Below are positions 59,281-64,000 of a stretch of DNA of 64,000 nt, piece by piece. This DNA is from Cellulomonas sp. Leaf334 (GTDB taxonomy: Bacteria > Actinomycetota > Actinomycetes > Actinomycetales > Cellulomonadaceae), in NCBI RefSeq assembly GCF_001424195.1, contig NZ_LMOO01000005.1:175646-239645 (forward strand), read 5' to 3'. The notes under the pieces are model-generated. The model saw only the letters and a list, made by a program, of their open reading frames with translations, was not told the DNA's origin and ran no database searches. Position numbers and translations under genes: made by a program. How positions within the stretch are numbered: position 1 is the first letter of the stretch; each line of letters begins with the position of its first letter.

Positions 59281-60056
59281 TGCCGTCCTCCTGAGATGGG
59301 TGCGGTTGTCTCGGTGCGGCGTCGGGGGACCAGCACGGGCCCGGGGGCGCGCAGTGGGACCCACACGCTGTAGCGGTCGGCGCGGTAGCAGGCGCGGGAG
59401 AACATCGTCGCGGTGTCGACGGAGTAGGTGCGGCGCTCGGCGCGCAGGACTGCCCGGGCGTCACCGAGTCCGAGCAGGGAGGCCTCGGTGTCGGTGGCCT
59501 CGTCGGCGGACAAGGTGTCCTCGCCCCACTCGGGGGCCAGCCCGCGCTCCCGCAGCGCGTCGTAGATGCTCGCGGGGGGCCCGTCGTCGAACAGCGTGGG
59601 CGCCAGGGCGACGGGCACCCAGGCCTGCTCGATGCAGATGGGGACGCCGTCGGCGCTGCGCACCCGGTAGAGGAAGTGCACCTTCGTGCGCGGCTCGAGC
59701 TCGAGCGCGGTGGCGACGTCGGGGGTCGCGGCGACGACCTGCGCGGTGAGCACCGTCGTCGCGGGCTCCATGCCACGTCGGCGCATCTCCTCGCCGAACG
59801 TGGTCAGCCGCATCTCGAAGTCCATGCGCTGGGGGGCGACGAAGGTGCCGCGCCCCTGCTCGCGGACCAGGACGCCGTCGGTCACGAGGGTGTCGACGGC
59901 CTGCCGCACGGTCATCCGGGACAGGCCGAACTGCTGGCTGAGGTGCCGTTCCGACGGGATCGCGTCGCCGACCTGGAGGTCCTGCGCGACGAGCGTGGCC
60001 AGGTGGTCGCGCACGGTCAGGTACTTGTGCGCGCTGCCGTGCTCCGGTTCGTCCAC
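59277..60056 (-). CDS. GntR/HutC-family regulator (DasR/NagR-like)
   Basis: A 259-residue regulator. The N-terminal winged HTH is VGDAIPSERHLSQQFGLSRMTVRQAVDTLVTDGVLVREQGRGTFVA (about 29-74). A UTRA effector domain follows (FEMRLTTFGEEMRRRGMEPATTVL onward), which in DasR and NagR binds GlcN-6-P or GlcNAc-6-P. Palindromes close to the dre consensus lie in its divergent promoter and before HPr. GTG 60056 is the start. It is first in its operon, so it is probably autoregulated. Confidence 0.9.
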   Translation of the reverse strand: MDEPEHGSAHKYLTVRDHLATLVAQDLQVGDAIPSERHLSQQFGLSRMTVRQAVDTLVTDGVLVREQGRGTFVAPQRMDFEMRLTTFGEEMRRRGMEPATTVLTAQVVAATPDVATALELEPRTKVHFLYRVRSADGVPICIEQAWVPVALAPTLFDDGPPASIYDALRERGLAPEWGEDTLSADEATDTEASLLGLGDARAVLRAERRTYSVDTATMFSRACYRADRYSVWVPLRAPGPVLVPRRRTETTAPISGGRQ

Positions 60057-60116
60057 GCGGTGCCACCCCTCTGCGACGACGGTCTGCGTCGTCGCGACGT
60101 GACCCTTGACACATCA

Positions 60117-60132
60117 TGAGGTCTAGACCAGT
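60117..60132. promoter_or_regulatory. DasR/NagR-type operator (dre) 1, EIIC/GntR divergent promoter
   Basis: TGAGGTCTAGACCAGT matches ACTGGTCTAGACCAGT at 13 of 16 positions. It lies just after a TTGACA -35 box (60106-60111) of the EIIC gene, over the expected -10 region. Confidence 0.8.
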
Positions 60133-60141
60133 CTGCTCGCA

Positions 60142-60157
60142 ACTGGTCCAGACCAGA
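60142..60157. promoter_or_regulatory. DasR/NagR-type operator (dre) 2, EIIC promoter
   Basis: ACTGGTCCAGACCAGA matches the 16-bp dre consensus at 14 positions. It lies 25 bases after site 1 and 32 bases before ATG 60190. Confidence 0.8.
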
Positions 60158-60189
60158 CAGATCCCAGGACACCCAACGAGGAGTGCTCC

Positions 60190-61529
<1,340 letters not shown>

Positions 61530-61533
<4 letters not shown>

Positions 61534-63227
61534 CCTCCGCGGTCGCCGCAGCCCCGCTGACCCTGCGGGGGTTCGGGGTCAGCCCAGGACGTCGGGCGGG
61601 TGTCGTGGCGCGCATGCCCGACGCCCCGCCGGCACCGTCGCCCGAGCCGTCGGCTCCGGGAACGGACCTGGAGGCGGCGGCGACCGCGGTCGACGAGGCG
61701 TCCGCGCGCGTCCGCGACGCGTTGGCCCGGGCCGCTGCGGTCGCTTCCGGTGAGGCCGCCGAGATCCTCGCCGTCACTGCCGCGATGGCGGCGGACCCCT
61801 CGCTCGCCGACGAAGCGCGGCGGCGGGTGGTCGAGAACCGGTCCACGCCCGCGCGTGCCGTGTGGGACGCGGCCGAGCTCGTCGCGGAGCAGCTGCGCGC
61901 GCTGGGCGGGATGTTCGCCGACCGGGCGCGGGACGTGCAGGACGTGCGGGATCGCATCGTCGCGGAGCTGCTGGGCCTGCGCGCACCGGGCGTGCCGGAC
62001 CCCGGGACACCGTTCGTGCTGGTGGCGCGGGATCTCGCCCCCGCCGACGCCGCGCGGCTGGACCCGGCGCAGGTCCTCGCGATCGTCACCGCGGGCGGCG
62101 GGCCGACGGCCCACACGGCCATCCTGGCGCGGTCGCTGGGCATCCCGTGCGTCGTCGCCGTGGCCGGCGCGCTCGACATCGTCGACGGCGAGACCGTGCT
62201 CGTCGACGGGTCAACGGGCGACGTCGTCCGGCACCCGTCGCCCGAGACGGTCGAGCGCGCGTCCCACGTCCGCCCGCGTCCGACCCGGCTCAAGCACCCA
62301 GGACGCACCGCCGACGGGCACCCCGTCGCGCTGCTGGCCAACGTCGGAGACCCCGCCGGAGCGCTCGCCGCGGCGCAGACCGGCGCCGAGGGGATCGGGC
62401 TGTTCCGCACTGAGTTCGGCTTCCTCGGTCGCACCGCCGCGCCGAGCATCCCGGAGCAGGTGACGGCCTACGCGCAGGTGTTCGCAGCGTTCCCCGGGCG
62501 ACGCGTCGTGATCCGCACGCTCGACGCCGGCGCCGACAAGCCACTCCCGTTCGTCACGGCCGCGGGCGAGCCCAACCCGGCACTCGGCGTCCGCGGCCTG
62601 CGCACCTCGTGGGCGCACCCGGCGGTCCTCGACGACCAGCTCACGGCGATCGCGCAGGCCGCGGCATCCTCGTCGGCGGACGTCTGGGTGATGGCTCCGA
62701 TGGTCGCGACGGCCGACGAGGCCGACGCGTTCGTCGACCGCTGCGCCGCCCACGGGCTGCCGCACGCCGGGATCATGGTCGAGGTCCCCGCCGCCGCGCT
62801 CCGGTCCGCCGACCTGCTCGACCGCGCCCGGTTCGCCAGCCTCGGCACCAACGACCTCACGCAGTACGCGATGGCCGCGGACCGTGAGCTCGCCGGTCTG
62901 GCGCAGCTGTCGACGCCGTGGCAGCCCGCAGTCCTCTCGCTGGTGCAGCTCGCGTGCGCGGGCGGGGCCGCCCGGGACCGGCCGGTCGGCGTCTGCGGCG
63001 AGGCGGCCGCGGACCCGGCGCTCGCTCCCGTGCTCGTCGGGCTCGGGGTCACGTCGCTGTCGATGACGGCGAGGGCGCTCCCCGACGTCGGCGCTGTGCT
63101 CGCCTCGGTGACGCTGGACGAGTGCCGGGCGCTCGCGGCCCTGGCGCTCGCGCAGCGCACGGCCGACGAGGCGCGGTGGGCGGTCCGCGCCTCGCTCGGG
63201 GACGTGCTCGACGGGCTGGGGCTCTAG
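61530..63227 (+). CDS. ptsI: PTS Enzyme I (phosphoenolpyruvate-protein phosphotransferase)
   Basis: A 565-residue Enzyme I. The phospho-His is H195 in GGGPTAHTAILARSLGIPCVV. The PEP-binding barrel has GIGLFRTEFGFLGRT, VIRTLDAGADKPLPF (about 331-345), ALGVRGLR, GIMVEVPAA and the Mg/PEP site GTNDLTQYAMAADR (about 443-456), plus the Cys in GVCGEAA. It transfers phosphate from PEP to HPr. ATG 61530 overlaps the EIIC stop. The TAG stop overlaps the convergent HPr stop on a shared CTAG. Confidence 0.95.
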
Positions 63228-63487
63228 GCCGTCCGCTGGAGGAACTGCTCCAGCACGTCGATCGAGGCGGCCGCGTCGGCGTCGTCGTCGGCCGTCGCCA
63301 GCACGACCTCGTCGCCGGCCCCGACCCCCAACGTCATGATCGCGAGGATCGACGCGGTCGCGACGGGTGTCCCGCCGGTCTTCGCGATGGTCACCTTCGT
63401 GGGGAGCTGTCCTGCCGCCGCGACGAACTGGGCGGCGGGGCGGGCGTGCAGCCCTTCGGGAAGTGCGACGACGACGGAACGCTGCAT
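63224..63487 (-). CDS. ptsH: PTS phosphocarrier protein HPr
   Basis: An 87-residue HPr. The active His is H14 in PEGLHARPAAQF; the Ser-46 position is kept (ATASILAIM), although HPr kinase is not typical of actinobacteria. It carries phosphate from Enzyme I to EIIA. ATG 63487 follows AGGAGG. A dre operator lies 43 bases upstream. The stop TAG is read from the same CTAG as the stop of the convergent EI gene. Confidence 0.95.
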   Translation of the reverse strand: MQRSVVVALPEGLHARPAAQFVAAAGQLPTKVTIAKTGGTPVATASILAIMTLGVGAGDEVVLATADDDADAAASIDVLEQFLQRTA

Positions 63488-63529
63488 GGCCTGCCTCCTG
63501 GGCGGGTCGACGATGACCCCACCGACCAT

Positions 63530-63545
63530 ACTGGTCTAGACCATG
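63530..63545. promoter_or_regulatory. DasR/NagR-type operator (dre) 3, upstream of ptsH
   Basis: ACTGGTCTAGACCATG carries the perfect 12-bp core TGGTCTAGACCA and matches 14 of 16 consensus positions. It lies 43 bases before the HPr start codon on the minus strand. Confidence 0.85.
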
Positions 63546-63597
63546 TCCGCGCGAGTGCTTGTGGGAGACTCGTGCCGCTGCGGGCTCGCCCCGCACG

Positions 63598-63689
63598 GGA
63601 GGGCTGTCTGAGCGGCCGAAAGAGACGGTCTTGAAAACCGTTGGAGCGGGACAACCCCGTTCTCGTGGGTTCGAATCCCACGCCCTCCG
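63598..63689 (+). tRNA. tRNA-Ser(UGA)
   Basis: A 92-base tRNA. The acceptor stem GGAGGGC (63598-63604) pairs with GCCCTCC (63682-63688), followed by discriminator G. The anticodon loop CTTGAAA carries TGA, which reads UCA codons. The T-arm GGGTTCGAATCCC and a long variable arm typical of serine tRNAs are present. CCA is not encoded. Confidence 0.96.
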
Positions 63690-63862
63690 CCGTGTGATGT
63701 CGCAGGACATCAAGGTGGGCCCCGAACGACGAAGCGCGGGTCCGGACCGTTCGTCGTGTCGGGCCTCGTGGCTGGTGGTCAACGCGCTCCCGCCGGTCAG
63801 GCACGCGGGAGGCGATGCAGACCTCGACGGGCGTCCGGCGCGCATCGAGACGTTCCCCCACC

Positions 63863-63868
63863 TAGGCT
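63863..63868 (+). promoter_or_regulatory. -10 box (TAGGCT) of a probable leaderless promoter
   Basis: TAGGCT ends 6 bases before GTG 63875; no ribosome site is present. Confidence 0.5.
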
Positions 63869-63874
63869 CTCCGC

Positions 63875-64000
63875 GTGCCCCGACGCCATGTCCAGCTGCA
63901 CGCCCGCCCGCCGCAGGAGGCGCAGGGGGAGGCCGTCGACGTGCTCGTGCGGCGCGGCCTCGACGACCTGCGTGTCGAGCTCGGCGTGCCGGAGGAGTTC
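63875..64000 (+). CDS. Probable RNB-domain ribonuclease, partial (5' end only)
   Basis: Only 42 codons are visible before the right edge. The N-terminus VPRRHVQLHARPP, then VRRGLDDLRVELGVPEEF, recalls the start of actinobacterial RNB-domain (RNase II-like) ribonucleases. GTG 63875 lies 6 bases after a TAGGCT box, which supports the start. The assignment rests on a short N-terminal resemblance. Confidence 0.5.
   Translation, partial: MPRRHVQLHARPPQEAQGEAVDVLVRRGLDDLRVELGVPEEF

Noticed and set aside
63391..63861. Minus-strand reading frame with a GVGFEPTRTGLSRSNG-like sequence, and its frame-shifted relative with DSNPRERGCPAPTVFKTVSF
   Set aside because: These are the well-known spurious peptides made by translating the antisense of a tRNA-Ser gene; the tRNA lies at 63598-63689.

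Overview
The window is a very GC-rich (roughly 70-75 % G+C) bacterial chromosome segment. It reads as a mesophilic actinobacterium, most likely Micrococcales and close to Cellulomonas. Pointers are the strong G/C third-position bias, frequent GTG starts, a complete conservon (sensor kinase, roadblock, DUF742 and GTPase), a DasR/NagR-regulated PTS, DtxR/IdeR boxes, a Bpa proteasome activator, an F420-type LLM oxidoreductase and many apparently leaderless transcripts. The lineage call is inference; no rRNA is present.

Layout. 1-2.1 kb: minus-strand cassette of small WXG100-like and secreted proteins plus a lipoprotein. 2.3-8.4 kb: Gfo/Idh/MocA and LLM oxidoreductases, an orphan phage-type domain, a NarL-type two-component system, a membrane protein and an RsbW-like ATPase. 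8.5-14.6 kb: iron island, with a ferritin-like/VIT1 exporter followed by a DtxR-boxed siderophore uptake operon (ATPase, lipoprotein, fused permease, siderophore-interacting protein). 14.8-16.3 kb: Fic protein with an AbiEi-like N-terminus and repeat operators. 16.4-31.2 kb: housekeeping and accessory genes (pseudouridine synthase, His-tailed DMT transporter, APC permease, ArsR-SRPBCC fusion with a perfect operator, gluconokinase, MFS flanked by palindromic repeats, pyruvate oxidase, TetR/VOC pair, MFS plus APH-like kinase). 31.2-41.6 kb: phosphoglucomutase, glycosyltransferase, large membrane protein, pheA, lipid kinase, serS and a HAD phosphatase. 41.8-45.2 kb: alpha-glucoside-type ABC importer without its ATPase. 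45.3-49 kb: EamA transporter, Bpa, AGE-family isomerase, quinone oxidoreductase. 49.2-57.6 kb: conservon with a very long repeat-bearing kinase and a structured leader, then a PIN protein and a DUF2252 protein. 57.6-63.5 kb: complete PTS locus (two EIIB, EIIA, CutC, GntR regulator, EIIC, EI, HPr) with three DasR-type sites. 63.6-64 kb: tRNA-Ser(UGA) and the start of a probable RNB ribonuclease.

How parts work together. Iron uptake and putative iron efflux sit side by side, and both uptake promoters carry DtxR-like boxes next to apparently leaderless starts. The PTS locus encodes every phosphotransfer step from EI and HPr to EIIC, with its own repressor. The sugar ABC importer must borrow an MsiK-type ATPase encoded elsewhere. 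Phosphoglucomutase, gluconokinase and pyruvate oxidase add central carbon functions.

No intergenic stretch exceeds 300 bases. The longest are 23208-23476 (palindromic repeats), 49022-49260 (structured leader), 39339-39559 (palindromic repeats), 41620-41826 (terminator and operators) and 16254-16449 (Fic operator repeats). No insertion sequence, prophage, CRISPR array or origin was seen.
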